Assembly: GCA_002280515.1 (NCBI GenBank)
Contig: NCEA01000010.1
Span: 62,001-126,000, forward strand
Length of the DNA stretch: 64,000 nt
Reading direction: 5' to 3'
DNA from: Rhodobacterales bacterium 32-67-9
GTDB taxonomy: Bacteria; Pseudomonadota; Alphaproteobacteria; Rhodobacterales; Rhodobacteraceae
Shown: positions 36,469 through 45,652 of the stretch, piece by piece
How the letters are laid out: every line of letters begins with the position of its first letter
Position numbering within the stretch: the first letter of the stretch is position 1
Notes under the pieces: model-generated
What the model was told of the DNA's origin: nothing
The model's database searches: none
The model's input: only the letters and a program-made list of their open reading frames with translations
Made by a program: the position numbers and the translations under genes

Positions 36469-37980
36469 TTGGCCCTGATCCCTTCCTTCGAGGCGTTCGA
36501 AGCCGGCTGGGCGCGCGGCGAGAACCAGCTTGTCTACGTCCGGCTCGCCGCCGATCTCGACACGCCGGTCTCGCTGATGCTGAAGCTCGCCGACGCGCAG
36601 GCGATGAGCTTCATGCTCGAATCGGTCACTGGCGGCGAAGTGCGCGGTCGCTATTCGGTCGTCGGGCTGAAGCCCGACGTGATCTGGGACTGCCACGGCA
36701 CGACAAGCCGGATCAACCGGCAGGCGCGCTACGATTCCGAGGCGTTCGAGGTGCTCGACGGCCATCCGCTCCAGACGTTGCGGGCGCTGATCGCCGAAAG
36801 CCGGATCGAGATGCCCGAGGGGCTTCCTGCCATCGCCGCCGGTCTCTTCGGCTATCTCGGCTATGACATGATCCGGCTTGTGGAGCATCTGCCGAACGTC
36901 AATCCCGATCCGATCGGGGTGCCGGACGCGATGCTGATGCGGCCCACCATCGTCGCGGTGCTCGACGGGGTGAAGGGCGAGGTGACGGTATGTTCGCCAG
37001 CCTGGACCGGCTCCGGCCTCTCGGCGCGGGCGGCCTATGCCCAGGCGGCCGAACGGGTGATGGACGCGGTGCGCGATCTCGAACGGGCGCCGGCGGGCGA
37101 GGTGCGGGCGTTCGGCGATACGGCACATGTGGGCGAACTCAGGTCCAACTTCACCCCCGAGGCCTACCGCGCGGCGGTCGAGACCGCCAAGGACTATATC
37201 CGCGCGGGCGACATCTTCCAGGTCGTGCCGTCGCAGCGCTGGACGGCGGATTTCTCGCTGCCGCCCTTCGCGCTCTACCGCTCGCTCCGGCGCACCAACC
37301 CGTCGCCGTTCCTGACCTTCTTCAACTTCGGCGCCTTCCACATCGTCGGCGCCTCGCCCGAGATCCTGGTGCGGCTGCGCGGAGGCGAGGTCACGGTGCG
37401 CCCGATCGCCGGCACCCGCCCACGAGGGCTTACACCGGAGGAGGACCGCGCGCACGAGGCCGACCTTCTGGCCGACCAGAAGGAACTGGCCGAACACCTG
37501 ATGCTGCTCGACCTCGGCCGCAACGATGTCGGCCGGGTGGCGAAGATCGGCACGGTGCATCCGACGGAAAAGTTCATCATCGAGCGCTACAGCCACGTGA
37601 TGCACATCGTCTCGAACGTCGTGGGCGAGATCCGGGAGGACCAGGACGCGTTGTCGGCGCTGCTCGCGGGGCTGCCCGCCGGCACCGTGTCCGGTGCGCC
37701 AAAGGTCCGCGCGATGGAGATCATTGACGAACTGGAGCCGGAAAAGCGCGGCATCTACGGCGGCGGCGTCGGCTATTTCGCGGCCAACGGCGAGATGGAC
37801 ATGTGTATCGCGCTGAGGACCGCCGTGGTGAAGGACGGCAAGCTCTATATCCAGGCCGGCGGCGGCGTCGTCTTCGACAGCGATCCCGAGGCCGAGTTCC
37901 AGGAGACGGTCAACAAGTCCAAGGCGCTGAAGGCTGCCGCCGAGGACGCGGGCCTCTTCGTCCATCGCGGCAACGGCTGA
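36469..37980 (+). CDS. trpE: Anthranilate synthase component I
   Basis: It converts chorismate to anthranilate with glutamine-derived ammonia from TrpG, the first step of tryptophan synthesis. The 503 aa match the family. The C-terminal chorismate-binding domain has FNFGAFHIVGASPEILVR, PIAGTRPRGLTPEED, LAGLPAGTVSGAPKVRAMEI and YGGGVGYFA. The start is TTG at 36469 with GAGGA just upstream; the known N-terminus (ALIPSFEAFEAGW) follows directly. It lies 8 bases after ppiD, without an obvious promoter or leader peptide of its own. Confidence 0.96.
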   Translation: MALIPSFEAFEAGWARGENQLVYVRLAADLDTPVSLMLKLADAQAMSFMLESVTGGEVRGRYSVVGLKPDVIWDCHGTTSRINRQARYDSEAFEVLDGHPLQTLRALIAESRIEMPEGLPAIAAGLFGYLGYDMIRLVEHLPNVNPDPIGVPDAMLMRPTIVAVLDGVKGEVTVCSPAWTGSGLSARAAYAQAAERVMDAVRDLERAPAGEVRAFGDTAHVGELRSNFTPEAYRAAVETAKDYIRAGDIFQVVPSQRWTADFSLPPFALYRSLRRTNPSPFLTFFNFGAFHIVGASPEILVRLRGGEVTVRPIAGTRPRGLTPEEDRAHEADLLADQKELAEHLMLLDLGRNDVGRVAKIGTVHPTEKFIIERYSHVMHIVSNVVGEIREDQDALSALLAGLPAGTVSGAPKVRAMEIIDELEPEKRGIYGGGVGYFAANGEMDMCIALRTAVVKDGKLYIQAGGGVVFDSDPEAEFQETVNKSKALKAAAEDAGLFVHRGNG

Positions 37981-38001
37981 CGGCGCCGACCGGCGCCGCG
38001 C

Positions 38002-39909
38002 TCAGTCGCCGAGCATCGCCGCCGAGACCGGGCCGACCGCCGTGTCCTTGGCACCGGCCGCGATCCAGTCCTGAAGCGCCGCGACCGTGTCGACGGCCGA
38101 TGTTCCGGTGACCACGACCTTTCCCTGACGCGCGGCCTCGAACGCCGCCCGGTCGAGATAGCGGGTGACGGTCGCCGCGTTCTCGCCGCCGGAATCGAGA
38201 TCCCGGTAGACATCGGCATGGGGCAATCCCTCCCCCGCCGCAGCCTGCCGCGCCGGATTGAGGCCGCGCGCATAGCTGACCAACCCGCGCCCGTCGGCGG
38301 CCAGCAGCGCCACCAGATGCTGGGCAATCCGCCGGTCGGTCTGGAACGACGAATCCGGCACGCCGAGAAGCGCCACGGATTCCGGCAGGACCTGGACGTA
38401 GCTCTGGTAGCTGATCTCAAGATCGCTTGCCGTCGCGCCGGCGGGCAGGTCGGGCGCGAGAATCGCCACCTCGTGCCCGGCCAGCCGGTAGACGGCGGCG
38501 CGGGCGGCGGCGTCGGGGCGTTCCGGGTCGATGGCGATGGTCAGTGGCCGGCCGATGGCGGCCAGCGCGTCCGGCCCGACGCCGCCGTCCTCTTCGCCAA
38601 TATCCTCGATGATGACCGAGAGCAGCGGCTTGGCCTCGGGATTGTCGAACCGTGCCGCGAACCGTGCGACCGCCATCTCCTCGTCCGGCAGCGCCGGGGT
38701 GTCGAGGACGATTTCGGGGATCGGCGCCGGCGAGAAGGTTTCGGCTTCGGTGCCGGGCACGTCGACCGCAGGTGCCTCGCCCCCGACGGTCGGGAGCCGG
38801 TTGACCTTCACTCCCGGCACAGCCTGCCGGAAGCCCGGCTGCGGCGCGTCCGAAGCACCGATCGGCGCGCGCGGAGCAATATCGAGGATCACCGGGCCGC
38901 CATCCGTCGCCGGAGCGTCGGCGGCGGGGGTGATATCGGACGGTGAAATCTCGGCGGTGGCCTCCGGTACGCTTGCTGCGGGCTCAGTCGCGACGGGCTC
39001 AGTCGCGACGGGTTCGGGCGCAGCCGGTTCGGGCGCCGGATCGCTCGCCGGGGCCGGCTGGGTCGTGGCGGGTTCGGCCGCCGGTTCGGTCACCGGCTCC
39101 ACGGCGGGCGTCGGCGCCGGCGCGGCTTCCGCGATGACAATGTCCGGCGCGGTGTCTGCGGTCGCGTCAGTCTCGAGAACCGGCGCCGTCGCCTCGCTTG
39201 CCGGCGGCACCGGCACGGCCGATTCGGCAGCCGGAGCGTCGGCGATGGCCGGCGCCGCGTCCGGCGCGGCAGGGGCGGCGGGCGCGAGGGACTGGCCTTC
39301 GGGAACGGCGGCCGGGCTGACCTCGGCCAGTCGCGGCGCGACCTCGGCCTCGGGTTGGGCGACCACGGGCGATTCCGCCGTGGCCGGCGCCGGTTCGGCC
39401 GCCGGAAGCACCGGGTCCTCATCAAGCTTCGCACGGGCGAATTCCGATCCGGCCGGCACCTCGACTTCGGGCGTCTCGGGGACCGTCGCCGTGCTCTCCA
39501 CCTCGGCAGGCGCCTCTGTCACGGCATCGGCGTTGGCGGCAGCTTCCGGTTCCGGTTCCGGCTCCGGCTCCGGCTCCGCAACGGGCACAGGCACGGTCGA
39601 GGGTTCCACAACCGGCTCCGGCTCGGCAGCCGGCTCGGGCTCGGGCGCGACCACCGGCTCTGGCTCGACCACGGGTTCCGGCACAACCGCCGCAGCCACC
39701 TCGGTCGGGCTCTCCACCGTGCCGCTGCCGGTCGGTTCGGCGTCATCCGCCAGTTCGACCGGCGCCGTCGGGTCGTTGCCGGCAACCTCCGCCGCATCCG
39801 GCACGGTCGCCGGCCCGGATGTCGGGGGCAGCATCAGGGATGCCCCGGAAAGGCCCAATACCGAGGCGAACGCCCCGATCAGCAATCCGAAAAGATAACC
39901 TCTGCCCAC
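38002..39909 (-). CDS. yibQ: YibQ-type divergent polysaccharide deacetylase with long Pro/Glu/Ala linker
   Basis: The 635-aa product has an N-terminal membrane anchor (YLFGLLIGAFASVLGLSGAS). About 340 residues of low-complexity sequence rich in Pro, Glu, Ala and Val follow (EPEPVVEPEP-type and ATEPVATEP repeats). Then comes a C-terminal divergent polysaccharide deacetylase (DUF610) domain from about 400 onward (LLSVIIEDIGEEDGGVG, ALLGVPDSSFQTDRRIAQHL, then TGTSAVDTVAALQDWI). The linker probably spans the cell wall, as in TonB. The start is GTG at 39909. The gene lies on the minus strand between trpE and trpG, the same place as yibQ in R. sphaeroides as I recall it. Enzyme activity has not been shown for the family as far as I know. 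Confidence 0.85.
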   Translation of the reverse strand: MGRGYLFGLLIGAFASVLGLSGASLMLPPTSGPATVPDAAEVAGNDPTAPVELADDAEPTGSGTVESPTEVAAAVVPEPVVEPEPVVAPEPEPAAEPEPVVEPSTVPVPVAEPEPEPEPEPEAAANADAVTEAPAEVESTATVPETPEVEVPAGSEFARAKLDEDPVLPAAEPAPATAESPVVAQPEAEVAPRLAEVSPAAVPEGQSLAPAAPAAPDAAPAIADAPAAESAVPVPPASEATAPVLETDATADTAPDIVIAEAAPAPTPAVEPVTEPAAEPATTQPAPASDPAPEPAAPEPVATEPVATEPAASVPEATAEISPSDITPAADAPATDGGPVILDIAPRAPIGASDAPQPGFRQAVPGVKVNRLPTVGGEAPAVDVPGTEAETFSPAPIPEIVLDTPALPDEEMAVARFAARFDNPEAKPLLSVIIEDIGEEDGGVGPDALAAIGRPLTIAIDPERPDAAARAAVYRLAGHEVAILAPDLPAGATASDLEISYQSYVQVLPESVALLGVPDSSFQTDRRIAQHLVALLAADGRGLVSYARGLNPARQAAAGEGLPHADVYRDLDSGGENAATVTRYLDRAAFEAARQGKVVVTGTSAVDTVAALQDWIAAGAKDTAVGPVSAAMLGD

Positions 39910-40044
39910 GTCCGCCTCCGACGCCTGTCAATCTCAATGTCCCGCATCTTGCCTTGACCCGGCCGCGCGGCTCTGACCATGTATAGCCCGTCACGCGGGC
40001 GCGATCACCCCCCGATTGCACCCTGCAGGAATGAAGGCCCGACC

Positions 40045-40638
40045 ATGCTGCTTCTGATCGATAACTACGACAGTTTCACCTACAATCTCGTCCATTATCT
40101 GGGCGAACTCGGCGCGGATGTCACGGTCCACCGCAACGACGCGCTGAACGTGCAGGAGGCGATGGCGCTAAAACCGTCGGCCATCGTGCTCTCGCCCGGC
40201 CCCTGCGACCCCGATCAGGCGGGCATCTGCCTTGCCCTCACGGAAGCGGCGGCCGAGACGCGGACGCCCCTCCTTGGGGTCTGCCTCGGCCACCAGACGA
40301 TTGGCCAGACCTTCGGCGGCAAGGTGGTGCGCTGCCACGAGATCGTGCATGGCAAGATGGGCGTGATGCACCATTCCGGCGCGGGGGTCTTCGCCGGCCT
40401 GCCGTCGCCCTTCCTCGCCACGCGCTATCATTCGCTGGTCGTCGACCGCGCCACCCTGCCCGACTGCCTCGAGGTCACCGCCTGGCTCGAGGACGGGACG
40501 ATCATGGGCCTGCGCCACCGCGAGCTGCCGATCGAAGGCGTGCAATTCCATCCCGAATCGATTGCCTCGGAGCATGGGCACCGGATGCTTCAGACTTTCC
40601 TCGAAGGTGCCGGCGTGGCCCTGACGGTGCCGGCATGA
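40045..40638 (+). CDS. trpG: Anthranilate synthase component II (glutamine amidotransferase)
   Basis: The 197-aa subunit hydrolyses glutamine and passes ammonia to TrpE. Class I amidotransferase triad: nucleophile C80 in [13 protein letters not shown], and His/Glu in [26 protein letters not shown] is the family motif. The start [14 protein letters not shown] at 40045 is preceded by GAATGAAGGCCCGACC. TrpD overlaps its stop by ATGA. Confidence 0.97.
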   Translation: MLLLIDNYDSFTYNLVHYLGELGADVTVHRNDALNVQEAMALKPSAIVLSPGPCDPDQAGICLALTEAAAETRTPLLGVCLGHQTIGQTFGGKVVRCHEIVHGKMGVMHHSGAGVFAGLPSPFLATRYHSLVVDRATLPDCLEVTAWLEDGTIMGLRHRELPIEGVQFHPESIASEHGHRMLQTFLEGAGVALTVPA

Positions 40639-41651
40639 GCGACGATCTGCGCCCGCTCATCGGTCTTGCCGCCGACCGGCCGCTGACGCGCGACGAGGCC
40701 GAGCGCGCCTTCGAGGCGCTTTTCGAGGGTGCCGCGACACCGAGCCAGATGGGCGGTCTTTTGATGGCGCTCCGTACCCGGGGCGAGACGGTGGAAGAGA
40801 TCGCGGCCGCCGCGCGGGTGATGCGGGCAAAATGCCACGCCGTGCGCGCGCCCGAAGGAGCGATGGATATCGTCGGCACCGGCGGCGACGGCAAGGGCAC
40901 GCTCAACATCTCCACCGCGACCGCCTTCGTGGTCGCGGGCGCCGGTGTCGTCGTGGCCAAGCATGGCAACCGCAACCTCAGTTCCAAATCCGGGGCGGCG
41001 GACGCGCTGACCCAGCTTGGCATCAACGTGATGATCAGCGCGGAAGCTGTTGAAAAGGCTTTGAAAAGTTGCGGAATCGCCTTCATGATGGCGCCGATGC
41101 ACCACCCCGCGATCCGCCATGTCATGCCGACACGGGCCGAGCTTGGCACCCGAACGGTGTTCAACCTTCTCGGGCCGCTGACCAACCCTGCCGGGGTCAA
41201 GCGCCAATTGACCGGCGCCTTCTCGCGCCGCTGGATCCGGCCGATGGCCGAGACGCTGGCCGCCCTCGGGTCAGAGCGCGCCTGGCTGGTGCACGGCGCC
41301 GACGGGACCGACGAGATTTCCATCGCCGGCCCGACCTTCGTCGCGGCGCTGGAGAACGGCGCGGTCCATGAGTTCGAACTGCACCCCGAAGAGGTCGGCC
41401 TGCCGGTTCACCCGTTCGAGGCGATCCTCGGAGGCACGCCCGAGGAAAATGCCGCCGCATTCCGGACACTCCTGGCTGGCGAGACCGGCGCCTACCGCGA
41501 TGCAGTGCTGATGAACGCGGCCGCGGCCCTCGTCGTCGCCGGAGCCGCGAGCGACCTGCGCGACGGCGTGGCGCGGGCGGCCGAGAGCATCGACAGCGGC
41601 GCCGCGAAAGCGAAGATCGAGGCGCTGGTGCGCGCGACGCAAGGCGCATGA
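40635..41651 (+). CDS. trpD: Anthranilate phosphoribosyltransferase
   Basis: It joins anthranilate to PRPP in the second tryptophan step. The 338 aa hold the nucleoside-phosphorylase-like fold with [20 protein letters not shown], the PRPP-binding signature [21 protein letters not shown], and [11 protein letters not shown]. Its ATG overlaps trpG and its stop overlaps the ung start (both ATGA), indicating tight translational coupling across trpG-trpD-ung. Confidence 0.97.
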   Translation: MSDDLRPLIGLAADRPLTRDEAERAFEALFEGAATPSQMGGLLMALRTRGETVEEIAAAARVMRAKCHAVRAPEGAMDIVGTGGDGKGTLNISTATAFVVAGAGVVVAKHGNRNLSSKSGAADALTQLGINVMISAEAVEKALKSCGIAFMMAPMHHPAIRHVMPTRAELGTRTVFNLLGPLTNPAGVKRQLTGAFSRRWIRPMAETLAALGSERAWLVHGADGTDEISIAGPTFVAALENGAVHEFELHPEEVGLPVHPFEAILGGTPEENAAAFRTLLAGETGAYRDAVLMNAAAALVVAGAASDLRDGVARAAESIDSGAAKAKIEALVRATQGA

Positions 41652-42286
41652 TCCCGGAAGCCTGGGCGCACCTGCCGTTCTTCGCCCGCGATCTGCCGCG
41701 GATCGAGGCGGCGCTGGCGGACGATGCCCGGGTCATCCTGCCCCCCGAGGCCGTGCGGTTCACAGCGCTGGATCTGACCCCGCCCGAGGCCGTGCGCGTG
41801 GTGATCCTTGGTCAGGACCCCTATCCGACGCCCGGTCACGCCCACGGTCTGGCGTTTTCCGTCGCCCCGGACGTCGCGCCCCTGCCCCGTTCCTTGTCGA
41901 ACATCTACAAGGAGTTGTGGAGCGATCTTGAGATTTCTCGGCCGAACGGCGACCTGCGCGGCTGGTCAAGGCAAGGGGTGCTCCTCCTCAATACCTGCCT
42001 CAGCGTTCCGGCTGGCGAGGCCGGCGGCCATTCCAGGCTCGGCTGGCAGCGACTGGCCGAGGAGGTGCTGGCCGAGGTCTCAAGCAGACCTTGCGCGTTC
42101 CTCCTCTGGGGCGGGCATGCGCAGCGGCTGCGGCCGCAGATCCGGCCGGGCGCGCATCTGGTGATCGAGACCGCGCACCCCTCGCCACTCTCGGCCCGGC
42201 GCGGCTTTTTCGGCTCGCGCCCGTTCAGCCGGATCAATGTCTGGCTCGCGGCGCGCGGTGCCGCCGCGATCGACTGGGGCGGATAG
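41648..42286 (+). CDS. ung: Uracil-DNA glycosylase, family 1
   Basis: The DNA-repair enzyme removes uracil from DNA. It has 212 aa, slightly shorter than E. coli Ung. The catalytic Asp is D57 in [22 protein letters not shown] and the HPSPLS loop near 177 (catalytic His) complete the family 1 set, with a leucine-loop [19 protein letters not shown]. It is translationally coupled to trpD (ATGA) although unrelated in function. A repeat at 42315-42345 separates it from trpC. Confidence 0.95.
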   Translation: MIPEAWAHLPFFARDLPRIEAALADDARVILPPEAVRFTALDLTPPEAVRVVILGQDPYPTPGHAHGLAFSVAPDVAPLPRSLSNIYKELWSDLEISRPNGDLRGWSRQGVLLLNTCLSVPAGEAGGHSRLGWQRLAEEVLAEVSSRPCAFLLWGGHAQRLRPQIRPGAHLVIETAHPSPLSARRGFFGSRPFSRINVWLAARGAAAIDWGG

Positions 42287-42314
42287 GCCGGATGCGGGGG
42301 TTTCCCACCCCCGC

Positions 42315-42345
42315 GCCCCCGGGAGGTATTTCGGAACAGAAGATG
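42315..42345 (-). repeat. Dispersed intergenic repeat, copy C (inverted)
   Basis: Read on the minus strand, CATCTTCTGTTCC followed by GAAATACCTCCCGGGGGC matches copy B (16867-16896) closely. It adjoins a GC hairpin (GCGGGGG-TTTCCCA-CCCCCGC at 42294-42314). It lies in the 103-bp gap between ung and trpC. Confidence 0.7.
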
Positions 42346-42389
42346 GCAGAGGGGCTTTTCGCGGGACGGGTGCGAAGGTAAGGAGAGAC

Positions 42390-43187
42390 ATGGACATTCT
42401 CGACAGGATCAAGGCCTACAAGCTCGAGGAAGTGGCGGCGGCAAAGCTGGCGCGGCCCCTGGCCGGTCTGGAGGCTACCGCTCGCGCCGCGAGCGCGCCG
42501 CGCGGCTTTGCTGCGGCACTGCGCCGGGCGTCGGCCACGGGCTACGGGCTCATTGCCGAAATCAAGAAGGCCAGCCCGTCGAAGGGATTGATCCGCGCCG
42601 ATTTCGATCCGCCGGCGCTGGCGCGCGCTTACGAGGCCGGGGGCGCGACCTGCCTTTCCGTCCTGACCGATGCGCCGTCCTTCCAGGGCGCGCCGGAATT
42701 CCTGACCGCAGCGCGCGACGCCGTATCCTTGCCGGCCCTGCGCAAGGATTTCATGTACGACCCCTACCAGGTCGTCGAGGCGCGGGCCTGGGGGGCGGAT
42801 TGCATCCTGATCATCCTCGCATCGGTGTCGGACGTGCAGGCGGCGGAGCTTGAGGACGCGGCCATTGGCTGGGGCATGGATGTTCTTCTCGAGGTTCACG
42901 ACGCGACGGAGCTGGAACGGGCGCTGCGGCTGAAGTCACCGATGATCGGCATAAACAACCGCAATCTCAAGACGTTCGATGTCACTCTTGAGACAACGCG
43001 GAAACTGGCCCCCGCTGTTCCGGCCGACCGGATGGTGATCTGCGAAAGCGGGTTGTTCACCCCCGCGGATCTGGCCGCGATGGCGGCCTGCGGCGCGCGC
43101 AGCTTCCTGATCGGCGAAAGCCTGATGCGGCAGGCCGATGTCGCCGCGGCGACGCGGGCGATCCTTGCGGATCCACTGGGGGTCTGA
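42390..43187 (+). CDS. trpC: Indole-3-glycerol phosphate synthase
   Basis: It closes the ring of CdRP to indole-3-glycerol phosphate. The 265 aa form the TIM-barrel with [15 protein letters not shown] (catalytic Glu and Lys), [20 protein letters not shown], and [12 protein letters not shown]. The start ATG 42390 follows AAGGAGAGAC. It is a mono-functional enzyme, with no TrpF fused. It is followed closely by moaC and moeA, so Trp and molybdenum-cofactor genes share an operon. Confidence 0.97.
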   Translation: MDILDRIKAYKLEEVAAAKLARPLAGLEATARAASAPRGFAAALRRASATGYGLIAEIKKASPSKGLIRADFDPPALARAYEAGGATCLSVLTDAPSFQGAPEFLTAARDAVSLPALRKDFMYDPYQVVEARAWGADCILIILASVSDVQAAELEDAAIGWGMDVLLEVHDATELERALRLKSPMIGINNRNLKTFDVTLETTRKLAPAVPADRMVICESGLFTPADLAAMAACGARSFLIGESLMRQADVAAATRAILADPLGV

Positions 43188-43189
43188 CG

Positions 43190-43663
43190 ATGGCACTCAC
43201 GCATTTCGACAAGGACGGCCATGCGCATATGGTCGACGTCTCGGACAAGGCGGTGACCGACCGGATCGCGGTGGCCGAGGCGCGGGTCGAGATGCGGGCG
43301 GAGACGCTGGCGCTGGTGACCGAGGGGCGCGTGAAGAAGGGCGATGTCCTCGGCGTCGCGCGGCTCGCCGGGATCATGGCGGCGAAGCGGACGGCGGACC
43401 TGATCCCGCTCTGCCACCCGCTGCCAATCACCAGGGTGGCGGTCGACCTCGTTCCCGACCCGAGCCTGCCGGGGGTGCGGATCGAGGCCACGGTAAAGAC
43501 GACCGGGCAGACCGGGGTCGAGATGGAGGCGCTGACGGCCGCGTCGGTCGCGGCGCTGACGGTCTACGACATGCTGAAGGCGGCCGAAAAGTCGATGCGG
43601 ATCGAGGGCCTGCGTGTCGTCCTGAAAGACGGCGGGAAATCAGGACGATACGAGGCGGAGTGA
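43190..43663 (+). CDS. moaC: Cyclic pyranopterin monophosphate synthase
   Basis: The 157-aa enzyme forms cPMP in molybdenum-cofactor synthesis. It has [18 protein letters not shown] (catalytic region) and [28 protein letters not shown] and GKSG-R near the end. Its start is two bases past trpC. In this clade moaC-moeA downstream of trpC is a known order as far as I recall. Confidence 0.96.
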   Translation: MALTHFDKDGHAHMVDVSDKAVTDRIAVAEARVEMRAETLALVTEGRVKKGDVLGVARLAGIMAAKRTADLIPLCHPLPITRVAVDLVPDPSLPGVRIEATVKTTGQTGVEMEALTAASVAALTVYDMLKAAEKSMRIEGLRVVLKDGGKSGRYEAE

Positions 43664-43678
43664 AAGCGGAGGCGCGGC

Positions 43679-44863
43679 ATGATTTCGGTTGACGAGGCGC
43701 TCGGCCGGCTCTTCGCGCTCTGCCGGCCGGTCGGGACGGAAACGGTGCCGCTGCGCCGCGCCGCGGGACGGGTGCTGGCGGAGCCGGTGGTGGCAAGGCT
43801 GACCCAGCCGCCATTCGCCGCCTCGGCTATGGATGGCTACGCAATCCGCGACGCCGACCACAAGCCCGGTGCCTGCCTTGAGGTCATCGGCGAAGCTGCT
43901 GCCGGAAAAGGATTTTCAGGCGTCACTGGGCCGGGTGAGGCGGTGCGCATCTTCACCGGGGCGCCGGTGCCGGAAGGCGCCGAACGGGTGATCCTGCAAG
44001 AGGACGTCACGCGCGCCGGCGATGCGATCACGCTCGGCGACCGGCTGGAAGAAGGTGCGCACATCCGAGCGGCGGGCCAGGATTTCAGCGCCGGCGACCG
44101 GATCGAGGCGCCGCGCCGGCTTTCCCCCACCGATCTCGCGCTGCTCGCCGCGATGAACATCGCCGAGGTGACAGTCGCACGGCGGCCGGTCGTGGCGCTC
44201 ATCGCCACCGGCAACGAGCTCGTCATGCCGGGCGAGGCACCGGGGCCGGACCAGATCATCGCCTCCAACAGTTTCGCGCTTGGCGCGCTGGCCGAGGCCG
44301 CCGGGGCCGAGGTACGGATGCTGCCCATCGCCCGCGACGATGCCGAGAGCCTGCGCTTCACCTTCGGGCTGGCGGAGGGGGCAGACCTGATCGTCACCAT
44401 CGGCGGCGCCTCGGTCGGCGACCATGACCTTGTCGGGCCGGTGACCGAGGCGATGGGGATGGAGCGGTCGTTCTACAAGATCGCCATGCGGCCGGGAAAG
44501 CCGCTGATGGCGGGGCGTCTCGGCCGGTCTGTTCTGCTCGGTCTGCCTGGAAACCCCGTTTCTTCCGTGGTTTGCGGACATATCTTCATGCTACCGATGT
44601 TGAATGCGCTGCAAGGGTTGCCGCCCGCGCCGGCGCCGCTGCGACGGGCCCGGCTGTCGCAGCCGGTCGCGGCCAACGGGATGCGGGCGCATTACATGCG
44701 GGCGCAGGTCGAGATCATTGGTGGCGAAAGCCGGATCCGGCCGTTCGACCGGCAGGACAGCGCGCTGCTCTCGGTTCTGGCGGAAGCGAACGCGCTTCTC
44801 CTGCGGCCGGTCGGCGATGCCGCACGCGCCGAGGGGACCGAAGTCGATTACATTCCCCTCTGA
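43679..44863 (+). CDS. moeA: Molybdopterin molybdotransferase (MoeA)
   Basis: It inserts molybdate into adenylated molybdopterin. The 394 aa contain PPFAASAMDGYAIRDAD, IFTGAPVPEGAERVILQED, the molybdopterin-binding domain TGNELVMPGEAPGPDQI, GGASVGDHDL, and GLPGNPVSS, all typical of MoeA/Glp. It follows moaC by 15 bases and precedes lexA. Confidence 0.96.
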   Translation: MISVDEALGRLFALCRPVGTETVPLRRAAGRVLAEPVVARLTQPPFAASAMDGYAIRDADHKPGACLEVIGEAAAGKGFSGVTGPGEAVRIFTGAPVPEGAERVILQEDVTRAGDAITLGDRLEEGAHIRAAGQDFSAGDRIEAPRRLSPTDLALLAAMNIAEVTVARRPVVALIATGNELVMPGEAPGPDQIIASNSFALGALAEAAGAEVRMLPIARDDAESLRFTFGLAEGADLIVTIGGASVGDHDLVGPVTEAMGMERSFYKIAMRPGKPLMAGRLGRSVLLGLPGNPVSSVVCGHIFMLPMLNALQGLPPAPAPLRRARLSQPVAANGMRAHYMRAQVEIIGGESRIRPFDRQDSALLSVLAEANALLLRPVGDAARAEGTEVDYIPL

Positions 44864-44893
44864 CATCCGCGCGGCCCCCGGCGACTGAATTCG

Positions 44894-44933
44894 TTGACAC
44901 AAAAGGGGAACGCGCGTAGAACGTCAACAGAAC
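44894..44933 (+). promoter_or_regulatory. lexA promoter with three overlapping LexA half-sites
   Basis: TTGACA (44894-44899), 17 bases, TAGAAC (44917-44922) is the promoter. Three GAAC half-sites at 44908, 44919 and 44930, each separated by seven bases, give two overlapping copies of the alphaproteobacterial LexA site GAAC-N7-GAAC, the middle one inside the -10. This fits autorepression. Confidence 0.85.
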
Positions 44934-44965
44934 GGCGTGGCAATCGGCAAAGGAAAACAGGCATC

Positions 44966-45652
44966 ATGCTGACCCGCAAGCAACTGGAACTGCTGGATTT
45001 CATCCAGAAACGTGTCGCCCGCGACGGGGTTCCGCCCTCGTTCGACGAGATGAAGGACGCGCTCGACCTGCGGTCGAAGTCGGGGATTCACCGGCTGATC
45101 ACCGCGCTGGAAGAACGCGGCTTCATCCGCCGCCTTGCCCACCGGGCGCGCGCGATCGAGATCGTGAAGCTGCCCGAGGCAATGGAAAAGCCCGGTTTCT
45201 CGCCCCGGGTGATCGAGGGCGACCGGACGGCGCCACCGAGGGGGGCGATGCCGGTCTCCGAGGTGCATGCGCTGGAACTGCCGGTGATGGGCCGGATCGC
45301 CGCCGGTGTGCCGATCGAGGCGATCTCGGAAGTGTCGCATCACGTCGCGGTTCCGGGGTCGATGCTCTCCGGGCGCGGCCAGCACTATGCGCTGGAGGTC
45401 AAAGGCGATTCGATGATCGAGGCCGGGATCAACGACGGCGATATCGTGGTGATCCGCGAACAATCGACGGCCGATAACGGCGACATCGTCGTGGCGCTGG
45501 TCGAGGGCCACGAGGCGACGCTGAAACGGTTCCGCCGGCGCGGCGGGATGATCGCGCTCGAAGCTGCGAACCCGGCATACGAGACGCGGGTGCTGCCCGA
45601 GGACCACGTCAAGGTCCAGGGCCGGCTGGTCGGGCTGATCCGCAGCTATTGA
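44966..45652 (+). CDS. lexA: LexA SOS repressor
   Basis: The 228-aa repressor binds SOS promoters and is cleaved when RecA is active. It has an N-terminal winged HTH ([20 protein letters not shown], then [13 protein letters not shown]), a self-cleavage site A113-G114 in [10 protein letters not shown], catalytic S149 (KGDSMIEAG) and K187 (EATLKRF). Start ATG at 44966 has AAAGGAAAAC upstream. Its own promoter carries the LexA boxes, so expression is separate from moeA. Its stop overlaps the 3' end of comEC on the other strand by seven bases. Confidence 0.97.
   Translation: MLTRKQLELLDFIQKRVARDGVPPSFDEMKDALDLRSKSGIHRLITALEERGFIRRLAHRARAIEIVKLPEAMEKPGFSPRVIEGDRTAPPRGAMPVSEVHALELPVMGRIAAGVPIEAISEVSHHVAVPGSMLSGRGQHYALEVKGDSMIEAGINDGDIVVIREQSTADNGDIVVALVEGHEATLKRFRRRGGMIALEAANPAYETRVLPEDHVKVQGRLVGLIRSY

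Noticed and set aside
38531-39898. Gly/Ser/Ala-rich frame opposite YibQ
   Set aside because: The GSGSGSG pattern is the complement of the Pro/Glu repeats of YibQ.
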